Shown piece by piece: positions 34,288-42,465 of a stretch of DNA of 64,000 nt. The position numbers were made by a program, and so were the translations under genes. Numbering within the stretch: position 1 is the stretch's first letter; the number at the start of each line of letters is the position of its first letter. This DNA is from an uncultured Christensenella sp. (GTDB lineage: Bacteria; Bacillota_A; Clostridia; Christensenellales; Borkfalkiaceae). The DNA lies in the NCBI GenBank assembly GCA_910579295.1, contig CAJTTC010000003.1, positions 99,293-163,292 of the forward strand, given 5' to 3'. The notes below the pieces were generated by a model that was not told where the DNA came from, made no database searches, and was given only the letters and a program-made list of their open reading frames with translations.

Positions 34288-34303
34288 ACACAAGATATTG
34301 TGT
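34288..34303. promoter_or_regulatory. NrdR box 1
   Basis: ACACAAGATATTGTGT fits the known box ACACwATATATwGTGT with one change and is nearly palindromic. It lies eight bases upstream of the P2 -35. Confidence 0.75.
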
Positions 34304-34335
34304 ATTTTTTTGCTTTGAACGCGCGAACATTAAGT

Positions 34336-34364
34336 ATTATATTCTCCTTAACGGCGTAAGTCAA
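34336..34364 (-). promoter_or_regulatory. nrdD promoter P1
   Basis: Minus-strand TTGACT (34364-34359) and TATAAT (34341-34336), 17-base spacer, farther upstream than P2. A NrdR box starts eight bases beyond its -35, the same offset as at P2. Confidence 0.7.
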
Positions 34365-34372
34365 CCTTTTGC

Positions 34373-34388
34373 ACACAATATATTGTAT
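34373..34388. promoter_or_regulatory. NrdR box 2
   Basis: ACACAATATATTGTAT, 14 or more of 16 positions matching the NrdR consensus. It is 85 bases from box 1, about eight helical turns. Confidence 0.75.
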
Positions 34389-34507
34389 GAAAGTTTTTAA
34401 CACGTTTACAACATATAGTATTTGTTAGTTTGAAAAGTTTTAACACACGAAGTTTTCAAACTCAAAAATGCGGAAAAGCGCGGCAAAAAAGAAGCGGGCA
34501 AGCGCGA

Positions 34508-34536
34508 TTGACAAAGCCCCGCAGATATATTATACT
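34508..34536 (+). promoter_or_regulatory. Promoter of the NYN-domain gene
   Basis: TTGACA (34508-34513) and TATACT (34531-34536) with a 17-base spacer. Confidence 0.8.
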
Positions 34537-34567
34537 TATAGCATATTAAACTCAAACGCGGTAAATT

Positions 34568-35386
34568 ATGTTTTATTTGAATAACGAAGATAAGATAATC
34601 GCTCTTATGATTGACGGAGATAACGTTCCGTCCGATTATATCGAGCCGATCGAACAGGAAGCCTCGATTATAGGCAGGGTAACGGTCAAAAGGCTGTACT
34701 ACACCTACAACCACGGCATACCCAACGGCTGGGAAAAGACTATAAACAACCACGCTCTGCGCACCGTGCAGGTTGTGCCCTATACCAACGGCAAGAGCAA
34801 GACGGTGAAAAACGTAGCCGACTCCGCGCTCATTATCGACGCAATGGACATTAAAGCGACGGTTAACACTATATTTATCGTGGCGAGCGACAGCGATTAT
34901 ACTATGCTTGCCAAAAGGCTTAAAGAGGACGGCATTTACGTAATCGGCGCGGGCGATAAGGACACCCCTCTCGCGTTTATCAAGGCGTGCGACGAATTTA
35001 AATATCTGGAAAAGCTCAGCGAACAATATTCTGCGGAGAACGACGGAAAGCCCGACGATAAGGAAAAGCTTGCGGCTAACGTTGAAAAGAAAGCGGAGGT
35101 CGCCGCCGAAGAGCAGGACGAAGGCGTTAAGCTCATACCAAAAAACGTTATAGAAAACTACATTATCAGGCTGTTCGAGAGTATGGGCAAAAACATTCTC
35201 GACTCCGGACTGATTAAAAACGCAATATGCCGCCAATATCCCACTTTCGATTTCAAGGACTACGGCGCAAAAAAATTCTACGACTTCTTCGACCCCAAAA
35301 TTTTTACGGTCATTACAGGCACGGGCAAGAATACGAATATCAACATTCAATATCCCGCTAAAAAGAAAACCAAAGCTAAACAATAA
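34568..35386 (+). CDS. NYN-domain (LabA/DUF88) putative ribonuclease with OST-HTH
   Basis: 272 residues. Residues 10-150 are a PIN-like NYN domain with the acidic set ALMIDGDN, ADSALIIDAM and VASDSDYT, expected to bind metal and cut RNA. An acidic linker (150-190) leads to a LOTUS/OST-HTH-like domain (about 193-260, KNVIENYIIRLFES), which binds RNA in relatives. The tail is Lys-rich (KKKTKAKQ). ATG at 34568 follows AAACGCGGT, a weak ribosome site. Single gene between nrdD and a terminator. The RNA target is unknown. Confidence 0.9.
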   Translation: MFYLNNEDKIIALMIDGDNVPSDYIEPIEQEASIIGRVTVKRLYYTYNHGIPNGWEKTINNHALRTVQVVPYTNGKSKTVKNVADSALIIDAMDIKATVNTIFIVASDSDYTMLAKRLKEDGIYVIGAGDKDTPLAFIKACDEFKYLEKLSEQYSAENDGKPDDKEKLAANVEKKAEVAAEEQDEGVKLIPKNVIENYIIRLFESMGKNILDSGLIKNAICRQYPTFDFKDYGAKKFYDFFDPKIFTVITGTGKNTNINIQYPAKKKTKAKQ

Positions 35387-35442
35387 AAAACGTAACGCGG
35401 ATTTTTTCACACTTTACGGACTTTTTACAAATTTAATCACAC

Positions 35443-35480
35443 GCCACCCGCGAAAATTTTTCCGCGGGTGGCAATTTTTT
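35443..35480 (+). terminator. Terminator after the NYN gene
   Basis: GCCACCCGCG (35443-35452) pairs with CGCGGGTGGC (35463-35472), then AATTTTTT. Confidence 0.92.
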
Positions 35481-35905
35481 TATATAAATAGGGGAAGAGC
35501 GGAAACGTCGAGCGCCCACTCCTTTTTACTGCGTTCGCGGTGTACGGCGTTAGCCTCTCCGAGAGCTTTGCGGTATTCGGCGTAAGTACAGCCGTTGACT
35601 TTCATAAAGTGCTCGCTTGCCTCCCTCTCTCTGCCCATAAGCTGGGTTCTGCCGATATGAATGACCTCGTGACAGGCGCGGCAAACGGCGACGACGTTTT
35701 TAAGCCGCTGTACGCCGTTTACGTCGTCGTACTCCCACTGTTCGTGCGCCTCCAACCTTGCCGTAGGCGCGCCGCAAATCATACACTTTCCGCCCGCCCG
35801 CGCATACGCCTTTTTACGTATTTTGTTCCACGCTTCCGGCGGCAACTGACTGCGCAGATTGGAGTACCAACAGCTGTCGGGCACTAATTCAAATTCAAGC
35901 TTCAT
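35480..35905 (-). CDS. HNH endonuclease-like protein
   Basis: 141 residues. An HNH fold is seen with paired cysteines CMICG (near 42) and CRACH (near 79), the histidine pair in LEAHEQWEY, and N in RLKNVVAVC. Such small HNH proteins may be nicking enzymes; the target here is unknown. ATG at 35905 follows AAAGGGGAAG; the ORF could extend to 35959, but no ribosome site precedes that ATG. It lies after the MocR gene on the same strand. Confidence 0.82.
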   Translation of the reverse strand: MKLEFELVPDSCWYSNLRSQLPPEAWNKIRKKAYARAGGKCMICGAPTARLEAHEQWEYDDVNGVQRLKNVVAVCRACHEVIHIGRTQLMGREREASEHFMKVNGCTYAEYRKALGEANAVHRERSKKEWALDVSALPLFI

Positions 35906-35945
35906 TTTTATACTTCCCCTTTTTATCATCAAGGTTATGCACGGA

Positions 35946-37307
35946 TTACCTGCCTCCAATTAAATCGAACGCGCCGCGCTCGACTGCGGAGTAGTTAATA
36001 ACCGCCACTCCGCCGTAACCCGAACAGGGCGACACGAGATAGTCGGTTAAGCACTTGATTTTTATTCCGAGCCGCGCCGCCGCCTCCTTAATATCGTTGT
36101 CGCAGCCGAAATCGGGCAGGCGCAACGTCAAATGCAAGCCGCCGCCCGTTTCGATAACGCTCTTATTGACGGGCAACGCGGCGATTTTTTCAAGCAGTTC
36201 TGCGCGTATACCGCGGTAGTAATTTTTCAGCCGCGCAACGTGCCTCTCGAAATATCCCCCGTCGAGCATTCTGGCAAGCGTTTTCTGCTCGAACAGAGGC
36301 ACTACGTTCGCACTGTCGGCATACAGAGCGCGATAACGCTCGTACAGAGCGGGCGGCAGTACCATATACCCCATTCTGAGCGACGGCGCGAGCGTCTTTG
36401 AAAAGGTGTTAAGATATATCACTCTGTCGCCGTTCATTCCCGCCATAGTCTGCAACGGCTTGCCGAACAGACGGAACTCGCTGTCGTAATCGTCCTCTAT
36501 GATATACGCGCCCGTGCGCTCCGCCCAACCGATAAGCCTCATTCGCGTCGCGGCGGGCATTACCGCCCCCGTGGGATATTGGTGCGCGGGAGATACGTGC
36601 AGTGCGCAAGCCCCGCTCTTTTCCGCCGCTTCCGCGTCAGCCCCGCGCTCGCCGACGGGCACGAACACGCACTTCGCCCCGTTCAGTCCGTAGGCTTTGG
36701 GCACTCTGCCGTAGACGGGATTTTCCACCGCGTACGGTTTATCCCTGCCGAGCAACTGCACGATTACGCCGTACAGATACTCCGCGCCCGCGCCTATTAC
36801 AACGTACTGCGGATTGACTTTGAAGCCGCGGCAACGGTAGAGATACGCCGCAATCGCCGCACGGAGAGCCCCGTCCCCGCCGCACGGAACGCGCTCTAAA
36901 AGGTGCTCGCCCTCGTCGGACAGCGTTTCGCGCATAAGCTTAGCCCATACCGAAAAGGGGAACAGCTTGGCGGGCGCGCGCCCCGAACACAAATCGAGCG
37001 CATACTTTCCCTCCTCCCGCTCGCCGTCGTCTATCGGAGGAGATTGCAAAATCTTAGGAGCAACGCCGCTTACCGCGACCTCGGCTACAAAATACCCCCG
37101 CCGCTCTCTGCTCGTTATATAGCCCTCGGCAAGCAACTGCTCGTACGCCGTCTGCACGGTTATAACGCTGACGGAAAGATTTTCGGCAAGAGCCCGCTTT
37201 GCGGGAAGCCTTTCGCCCGCCCTTAAATTACCGCTGAGTATGTCCTCGCGGATAGCGCTGTACAGCGCGTAATATTTATTTTTCTCGGGTAACTGATACG
37301 TAAGCAT
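35946..37307 (-). CDS. MocR/PdxR-type GntR regulator with aminotransferase fold
   Basis: 453 residues. N-terminal GntR winged helix (about 10-78: ERLPAKRALAENLSVSVITVQ). C-terminal class I aminotransferase-like domain with HQYPTGAVMP, EDDYDSEF and the PLP lysine in TFSKTLAPSLRMGY. PdxR-type members sense pyridoxal phosphate and control B6 genes. Next to it, divergent, are an ECF S component and a pyridoxal kinase, which supports that role. ATG at 37307. The promoter at 37508-37536 gives a leader near 190 bases that contains two structured repeats. Confidence 0.9.
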   Translation of the reverse strand: MLTYQLPEKNKYYALYSAIREDILSGNLRAGERLPAKRALAENLSVSVITVQTAYEQLLAEGYITSRERRGYFVAEVAVSGVAPKILQSPPIDDGEREEGKYALDLCSGRAPAKLFPFSVWAKLMRETLSDEGEHLLERVPCGGDGALRAAIAAYLYRCRGFKVNPQYVVIGAGAEYLYGVIVQLLGRDKPYAVENPVYGRVPKAYGLNGAKCVFVPVGERGADAEAAEKSGACALHVSPAHQYPTGAVMPAATRMRLIGWAERTGAYIIEDDYDSEFRLFGKPLQTMAGMNGDRVIYLNTFSKTLAPSLRMGYMVLPPALYERYRALYADSANVVPLFEQKTLARMLDGGYFERHVARLKNYYRGIRAELLEKIAALPVNKSVIETGGGLHLTLRLPDFGCDNDIKEAAARLGIKIKCLTDYLVSPCSGYGGVAVINYSAVERGAFDLIGGR

Positions 37308-37347
37308 ATATTTATTAAACGTTTTTAAGAAGCCTGCTTTGGTTTAC

Positions 37348-37395
37348 GCGCACGCAATTAAAGGACTTGGGTCAAGCGGCACGCTTGCACGCTTG
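37348..37395 (+). repeat. Structured repeat, family B, copy 1
   Basis: Core CAATTAAAGGACTTG, then GGT and hairpin CAAGCG-GCA-CGCTTG. Period to the next copy is 73 bases. No protein frame explains it. It lies in the leader of the MocR gene and upstream of the ECF gene. Confidence 0.8.
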
Positions 37396-37420
37396 CTTTG
37401 CCGATGTTAGTCCGTCTTGC

Positions 37421-37467
37421 GCGCACACAATTAAAGGACTTGGCTCAAGCGACACGCTTGCACGCGA
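37421..37467 (+). repeat. Structured repeat, family B, copy 2
   Basis: Core CAATTAAAGGACTTG, then GCT and hairpin CAAGCG-ACA-CGCTTG. The loop base changes from G to A while the stem is kept. Confidence 0.8.
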
Positions 37468-37507
37468 CACGCTGGTATTATAAATTTTTATTAAATTGGA
37501 TATTTTA

Positions 37508-37536
37508 ATAATATCAAAAGCGCAATATAATGTCAA
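37508..37536 (-). promoter_or_regulatory. Promoter of the MocR gene, back to back with the ECF promoter
   Basis: Minus-strand TTGACA (37536-37531) and TATTAT (37513-37508), 17-base spacer. A plus-strand TATAAT (37526-37531) for the ECF gene shares a base with this -35. The two promoters occlude each other, so one bound regulator could switch both. Confidence 0.7.
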
Positions 37537-37566
37537 CCGTATTAAAAAATTAAAGTGTGAGAAAAA

Positions 37567-38223
37567 ATGCAAAAACAACGTAAAAGCAAAGTCATTTATT
37601 CGACAAAATGGATTGCGTACACGGCGGTTCTGACTGCGCTTGTAATAGCTACGAGCTTTATAAGCCCCATACCCATACCGCCTTTCGGCAATATTTATTG
37701 GTGCGACGGCGTAATTTTTATAGCGGCGTATCTCCTCGACCCCTTGTCGGCGTTTATCGTAGGCGGCGTAGGCACGCTATTATACGATTTAATTCACGCC
37801 AACGCGGCTATGATGCTCCCCTCACTGCTTATCCACGGCTTACAGGGCGCGGTCGTTTCACTGCTTTTGCACTACGTATTCCCCAAAAAATGGGAAGCGC
37901 TGTGGGCGGGGGTATCCTCGGTTATCGGAGCGCTGATTGTGATTGCAGGCTATTTCTTACTGCGCGTCGCCGTTCAGAGCAAAGCTCTCGAATACGCAGC
38001 GTTCAGAATAGTAGCCAACATTGTACAGGAAATTATAGGAGTTACCGTGGCTATGGTTATATGCTACGCAACGACGTTTAAAAAACAGCTTATAAAATCG
38101 CGGTTGCTTCCCGACTTCAAAAGCGAGATTTTGCAAAAAGCGGAGGATACGCCGCACGATAACGAAATCGCAGAAATCAACGGAGATAACGCAAAAATAA
38201 ACGGAGATAATAATGAAAACTAA
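37567..38223 (+). CDS. ECF transporter S component, probably for vitamin B6
   Basis: 218 residues with about six membrane segments. The family features are an N-terminal TKWIAYTAVLTALVIATSF, then DGVIFIAAYLLDPLSAF and a FIVGGVGTLLYDLIH loop. It would bind a vitamin and work with the shared ECF module, which is not in this window. Its last codons overlap pyridoxal kinase, so a B6 vitamer is the likely substrate. C-terminal 40 residues are an Asn/Asp-rich tail (INGDNAKINGDNNEN). ATG at 37567 follows AAAGTGTGAG. Confidence 0.85.
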   Translation: MQKQRKSKVIYSTKWIAYTAVLTALVIATSFISPIPIPPFGNIYWCDGVIFIAAYLLDPLSAFIVGGVGTLLYDLIHANAAMMLPSLLIHGLQGAVVSLLLHYVFPKKWEALWAGVSSVIGALIVIAGYFLLRVAVQSKALEYAAFRIVANIVQEIIGVTVAMVICYATTFKKQLIKSRLLPDFKSEILQKAEDTPHDNEIAEINGDNAKINGDNNEN

Positions 38224-39040
38224 AAGAATACTTACAATGCAGGATTTGTCGTGCGTGGGTCAGTGCTCGCTGACCGTCGCTCTGCCCATACTCTCGCGCT
38301 ACGGGATAGAAACGTGCGTACTGCCCACGGCGGTGCTGTCAAACCATACTATGTTCAACGGTTGGAGTTATTTGGACCTTACCCCCGAACTGCCCTCCAT
38401 ATTCGAAAACTGGCGCAATAACGGCATACGCTTCGACGCGTTTTTGTTGGGTTATCTGGGCAAAGCGCAACTTATGGAGCTTGCCGAAAAGTGCTTCGAA
38501 GAATTTTCAACGGCGGGCGCGCCCGTCATAATAGACCCCGTGTTCGCCGATAACGGCAAGCTTTACGGCGGGTTCGATATGGAATACGTTGCGGCAATGC
38601 GCTCGCTTATCAGACGCGCCGACATAATTCTGCCCAACATTACGGAATCCTGTTTTTTAACGGAAACGCCGTACAGAGAGGAGCACGACGAGGCTTATGT
38701 TAAAGCGCTCGCCGAAAAGCTGTTTGCCATAACGGGAAAGACGGTAATTATAACGGGCGTCGAAAGTCGGGGAAATATAGGCGAATATATTCTGACAGAG
38801 GTTATGCGCGGAGGAAAGCCTACCCTTAAAGGCGAATACGTTCTGTTGCCCAAAGAGCCGCAAAAGAGGCACGGCACGGGCGATATTTTCGCTTCTGTAT
38901 TCACGGCGAACTATCTTGACGGAAAGAGCCTTGCCGACTGCTGTTCCGCCGCAAGCCGCTTCGTAATAAGCTGTTTGCAGGAAACAGACGACGGGCACTT
39001 TTACGGAGTTAACTTCGAACAAATTTTAAAAAACTTATAA
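38213..39040 (+). CDS. pdxK: Pyridoxal/pyridoxamine kinase
   Basis: Phosphorylates B6 vitamers to make PLP. 275 residues, PfkB/ribokinase fold: MQDLSCVGQCSLTVALPIL at the N-terminus, TAVLSNHTMF, DPVFADNGK and the ATP/anion-hole end KRHGTGDIFASV. The GTGD aspartate is the expected base. It starts within the last 11 bases of the ECF gene with AACGGAGATAAT ahead, so the two are coupled. Followed by a strong terminator. Confidence 0.93.
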   Translation: MKTKRILTMQDLSCVGQCSLTVALPILSRYGIETCVLPTAVLSNHTMFNGWSYLDLTPELPSIFENWRNNGIRFDAFLLGYLGKAQLMELAEKCFEEFSTAGAPVIIDPVFADNGKLYGGFDMEYVAAMRSLIRRADIILPNITESCFLTETPYREEHDEAYVKALAEKLFAITGKTVIITGVESRGNIGEYILTEVMRGGKPTLKGEYVLLPKEPQKRHGTGDIFASVFTANYLDGKSLADCCSAASRFVISCLQETDDGHFYGVNFEQILKNL

Positions 39041-39044
39041 TACT

Positions 39045-39079
39045 AACGCCCTGACTGCGCAAAGCGCAGTCAGGGCGTT
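39045..39079. terminator. Strong bidirectional terminator after pdxK
   Basis: AACGCCCTGACTGCGC (39045-39060), loop AAA, GCGCAGTCAGGGCGTT (39064-39079), sixteen pairs, then TTTTTATA. It serves convergent pdxK and the membrane protein. Confidence 0.95.
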
Positions 39080-39094
39080 TTTTATAAAAGAGGT

Positions 39095-39991
39095 TTAATT
39101 TTGGGTTGCGGGTTCAGCCTTATCCCCGTCGTCGGAAAAGTCGTTCGCGGGCTGATCTTCTTCTATCAACACGCCGCCCTTGCCGTACTTTTCGCCGCGG
39201 GAAGCGGGAATTAAAAAGCGATACAGATATTTACCCTTGCACCAATCTATCGCAAGAGCAACGCTGAATACAAACGTGGTCGCAAAGCAGAAGATAAGGT
39301 CGGTCATAGTATCTATCAATCCCAAATCGAGGTAGCCGTCCAACACCAAAGTCTGTCCGTTGCCGTACTCGATAATAGTCTTGGTTATGCCGTTAATCTC
39401 CACCGTGTGCAGATTGTCGTACGGGTCGTGGAGCAGAAACGAATGGAAGTGATGCACAATGGTATCCTGTTGCATATCCATACTGTGCAAAAGGCAGTCG
39501 CCGCTGTACTCGTAAATCTCCCATACAACAGACAGAAGCATAGCAAAGCCCACGCCGAACAGCACGCAGGCGATTACGCTTTTGTTGGTTCTGGAGAAGC
39601 CGATAAGCGATTTGACGAGGATAATGCCGATAACCGAGAAGACTATGCCCCACGCGGCGTGCAGAATGTCGTCGAGCGGAGGAATAAGCCCGTACAGATT
39701 GAAACTCGCGCCGAGAAAACAGAACAGCACGAAGAGCATAAGGAATATAACGTATCCCAAAGGCGAACGGACGTCAAGACTGTATTCGGAAAGATAAAAA
39801 ACCGCGACTACCGCCATATAGACGCATGCAATTGTTATATCCCTGTACTGACCTATGACTATAAAATAGATAATAGAAGCAATACAAAACGCAATAAACA
39901 GCGCCATTATAACCGTCACAGGAATACATTTCAGTCTTCCTTTCAAGTATTCGCCGAAAGACGGCTTGTTTTTTATTTTAACTTTTGTCAT
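39095..39991 (-). CDS. Polytopic membrane protein of unknown function
   Basis: About 298 residues, seven membrane segments (near 23-50, 52-72, 80-110, 115-138, 145-165 and 225-250). The PPLDDILHAAWG loop and DxxWEIYEYSGD segment recall DUF2238-like membrane proteins, but I am not sure. The C-terminal 45 residues are acidic. I chose ATG at 39991, with GGGGAATAAAGTG ahead, over ATG at 40015. The leader holds a hairpin (GCGCAATGC-GTCA-GCATTGCGC, 40053-40076 on the plus strand). Confidence 0.7.
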   Translation of the reverse strand: MTKVKIKNKPSFGEYLKGRLKCIPVTVIMALFIAFCIASIIYFIVIGQYRDITIACVYMAVVAVFYLSEYSLDVRSPLGYVIFLMLFVLFCFLGASFNLYGLIPPLDDILHAAWGIVFSVIGIILVKSLIGFSRTNKSVIACVLFGVGFAMLLSVVWEIYEYSGDCLLHSMDMQQDTIVHHFHSFLLHDPYDNLHTVEINGITKTIIEYGNGQTLVLDGYLDLGLIDTMTDLIFCFATTFVFSVALAIDWCKGKYLYRFLIPASRGEKYGKGGVLIEEDQPANDFSDDGDKAEPATQN

Positions 39992-40134
39992 CACTTTATT
40001 CCCCGACGCAAGCAATGCCTTGGCTTGCGCAAATCAATACAGATAATGTTTATTTGCGCAATGCGTCAGCATTGCGCACCCTCCTTTTTGTCGTAGAAAA
40101 AAAGGGTTTTTGATTAGTTGGTTTTATTATATTA

Positions 40135-41088
40135 TCAATAATAGGTGGCTACGGCTTCCTCGGGAGGCAACGGCTCGCACCGCTCGATACTTTCCGCCAT
40201 AAGCACAGGACCTTCCTTGCGGTATACGGGGCTGTACTCAAACCCCACCTTGGCGACAATTATAAGCCAATCCTTGGTAGCTAAACCGCTTACGTGCCCG
40301 TTGGTTTTAAGAGCAAAACCGTCGTACGCGATATCCGCTTCGCAACACGTCATTATAAATCGACCGATTACCACGCACCCCGCAGGCAGCTTTTTGGATA
40401 CCGCCGCCATCCCCTTGAATTTTACCGTCTTGCCTACGTACTGCTGCGGCTTCTCCGATAAGTCGCGGTAGAAAAGCGCAAAATCCCTGTCCTCTATTTC
40501 GATTACGGGCGCTTCGACGTCGAACGGCATAGGGTCTTCTATTTCGTCGTACTCAACCTTACCGCCCACATACTCGTATACGATTTCGGGTCTGCGCGAA
40601 ACGGCGCGCACTATCTTGTGATACTCCTGCCGTTCGTACTCGCCCTTGAAGCGGTTGAGCACTACCATCTGCGTCATATTTATCTTGTCGAAAACAAGCT
40701 GCCGCATATTTTTGTTGTAGGCAGTAAAAGTCGCGCTGTCGAAAAAAGTCATCATCTGATTGATAACCCAGCTTTCGGGCATAGCGTCGAAAAACTGCTG
40801 TAACAGCCACATTCCGTTGTACTCGACTACCACTCTCTGCGCCCTGTGCTTGCGCGTAAGATAGTATAAAGTACCCTCGTTTAAATCTTCGGGCGTATCT
40901 ATACGCTCGATCGCAACGTTTTTAACCTTGAAGCGCGAGGGGTCGTATTCCTCTTCGCCCTCTTCGCAGATTAAAAGCATTGTGCGCTCGCCGTTCTCCA
41001 TACGCTCGTCTTCAAGCGTTTCCTGTATAAATTTAGTTTTGCCCGAGTCGAGAAACCCGAGAAACAGATAGACCGAAACTTCACTCAT
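40135..41088 (-). CDS. CobW-like GTPase fused to a YcgQ/TIGR03943-like domain
   Basis: 317 residues. Residues 5-175 are a G3E/CobW GTPase-like domain with Walker A GFLDSGKTKF. It lacks the GCxCC metal motif of true CobW proteins. Residues 190-310 resemble the C-terminal domain of YcgQ/TIGR03943 proteins: YVGKTVKFKGMAAVSKKL and GRFIMTCCEADIAYDG with the paired CC. YcgQ partners the permease YcgR and CobW GTPases in metal-linked loci, so a metal chaperone role is likely but unproven. It is 42 bases after the His-rich CobW gene, same strand. Confidence 0.8.
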   Translation of the reverse strand: MSEVSVYLFLGFLDSGKTKFIQETLEDERMENGERTMLLICEEGEEEYDPSRFKVKNVAIERIDTPEDLNEGTLYYLTRKHRAQRVVVEYNGMWLLQQFFDAMPESWVINQMMTFFDSATFTAYNKNMRQLVFDKINMTQMVVLNRFKGEYERQEYHKIVRAVSRRPEIVYEYVGGKVEYDEIEDPMPFDVEAPVIEIEDRDFALFYRDLSEKPQQYVGKTVKFKGMAAVSKKLPAGCVVIGRFIMTCCEADIAYDGFALKTNGHVSGLATKDWLIIVAKVGFEYSPVYRKEGPVLMAESIERCEPLPPEEAVATYY

Positions 41089-41130
41089 AAAATGTCCGCA
41101 ACCGCCTTGGTTATTCCGACGCGCCCCGCA

Positions 41131-42318
41131 TTAAACCCCGAATAGCTCTTTAAGCTCTTCTTCGTCGAGTTTGCTTCCTATTACGCAGAGCCTGCCCGTA
41201 TATTCGGCGCCGCCGTTCCTTACGTTTATTTCGTTCGGTACGTAGTCGAAGTGTATCCACTTGCCGTCCTCGCCCTCGACAATGCCCTTAGCGCGCAACA
41301 CCGTGCCGAAACGCGAGCCGTCCGAAAGCTCCGCCAAAGCCGCTTTAAGCCCCTCGACCGTAAACTTCCGAGAAGTTTCTACGCCCCAACTTGAAAAAAC
41401 GTCGTCGGCATGGTGATGGTGATGATGCCCGTGTTCGTGGTGGTGACAGCAGTGCCCGTGTTCGTGCTCCTCTTCCTCGTCGTGGTCGTGGTGACGGCAA
41501 TGCCCGTGTTCGTGTTCCTCTTCCTCGTCGTGGTCGTGGTGACGGCAATGCCCGTGTTCGTGCTCGTGTTCCTCTTCCCCGTCGTGTTCGTGGTGGTGAC
41601 AGCAGTGCCCGTGTTCGTGTTCCTCTTCCTCGTCGTGGTCGTGGTGGTGACAGCAATGTCCGTGCTCGTGCTCCTCTTCCTCGTGCGTAAGCCTTTCAAG
41701 CTCAACCGAGAGAGTGGACGCGTGCTCCATAGCCTCTAAAATCTGCACGCCGTCGAGCAAGTCCCAAGCGGTCGTAACGACGGTTGCACCCGAATTGTGC
41801 TCGCGTACAAGCTTTAACGCGGTCGCCAATTTTTCGGAGCTTGCAACGTCAACGTGGCTGAACACAATGCACGCCGCGCTCTCTATCTGATCGTTGAAGA
41901 ACTCGCCGAAATTCTTCATATACACCTTGCACTTGTTCGCGTCGACAACTGCGGTAAGGGAATTGATTTTAGCGTCTGCGAGGTCGGCTCTTTCAACCGC
42001 CCTTACAACGTCGGAGAGCTTGCCCACGCCCGACGGCTCGATTAAGATTCTGTCGGGTTTGAGCTCGTCCGCAACCTTTTTGAGCGCCTCGGCAAAGTCG
42101 CCGACAAGCGAACAGCAGATACAGCCCGAATTGAGCTCGTTGACGGTAATGCCCGCCTCTTTCATAAAGCCGCCGTCCACGCCTATCTCGCCAAACTCGT
42201 TTTCAATAAGAACAAGCTTTTCGCCCCGATACGCCTCTTTAATGAGTTTTTTAATGAGCGTAGTTTTGCCCGCCCCCAAAAATCCCGAAAATACGTCTAT
42301 TTTAATCATACCAATCAC
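41131..42318 (-). CDS. CobW/COG0523 GTPase with long His-rich metal-binding insert
   Basis: 395 residues. Walker A GFLGAGKTTLIKKL (near 12), the metal motif GCICCSL (near 68), and a CobW C-terminal domain (about 320-395). Between them, residues 215-310 are repeats of EEEEHEHGHCCHHHDHD type, a probable zinc or nickel store. COG0523 proteins deliver metal under shortage. ATG at 42318. At DNA level the insert is a minisatellite (41405-41685). The neighbouring gene is a second, degenerate CobW. Confidence 0.92.
   Translation of the reverse strand: MIGMIKIDVFSGFLGAGKTTLIKKLIKEAYRGEKLVLIENEFGEIGVDGGFMKEAGITVNELNSGCICCSLVGDFAEALKKVADELKPDRILIEPSGVGKLSDVVRAVERADLADAKINSLTAVVDANKCKVYMKNFGEFFNDQIESAACIVFSHVDVASSEKLATALKLVREHNSGATVVTTAWDLLDGVQILEAMEHASTLSVELERLTHEEEEHEHGHCCHHHDHDEEEEHEHGHCCHHHEHDGEEEHEHEHGHCRHHDHDEEEEHEHGHCRHHDHDEEEEHEHGHCCHHHEHGHHHHHHADDVFSSWGVETSRKFTVEGLKAALAELSDGSRFGTVLRAKGIVEGEDGKWIHFDYVPNEINVRNGGAEYTGRLCVIGSKLDEEELKELFGV
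41405..41685. repeat. Minisatellite encoding the His-rich insert
   Basis: Imperfect direct repeats of roughly 45-60 bases (cctcttcctcgtcgtggtcg...tgcccgtgttcgtg) occur five times. Such arrays change copy number by slippage, and every unit stays in frame. Confidence 0.85.
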
Positions 42319-42414
42319 CTCTGTATATTCCTCCGACAGCTTGTCCGCGGAAAAATAAATTCTATATATATTTTATATACAAATCTTTTGAAAGTCAAAC
42401 AAACAGCAAGACAA

Positions 42415-42446
42415 TTCGCGCCCGCGCGATTTCGCGTGGGCGCGAA
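42415..42446. terminator. GC-rich hairpin near the DUF2188 gene
   Basis: TTCGCGCCCGCGCGA pairs with TCGCGTGGGCGCGAA (one G-U). It lies 20 bases after the DUF2188 stop. T-runs are weak, so termination is probable rather than certain. Confidence 0.6.
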
Positions 42447-42465
42447 CATAATTCAGTTTAAATTC

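Noticed and set aside
34406..35410. Long minus-strand ORF of 334 codons
   Set aside because: It lies opposite the NYN gene, whose plus-strand frame has a promoter, terminator and clear NYN motifs.
41405..41685. Regular short repeats that could suggest a CRISPR array
   Set aside because: Repeats are in frame and encode His-rich protein; there are no unique spacers of constant length.
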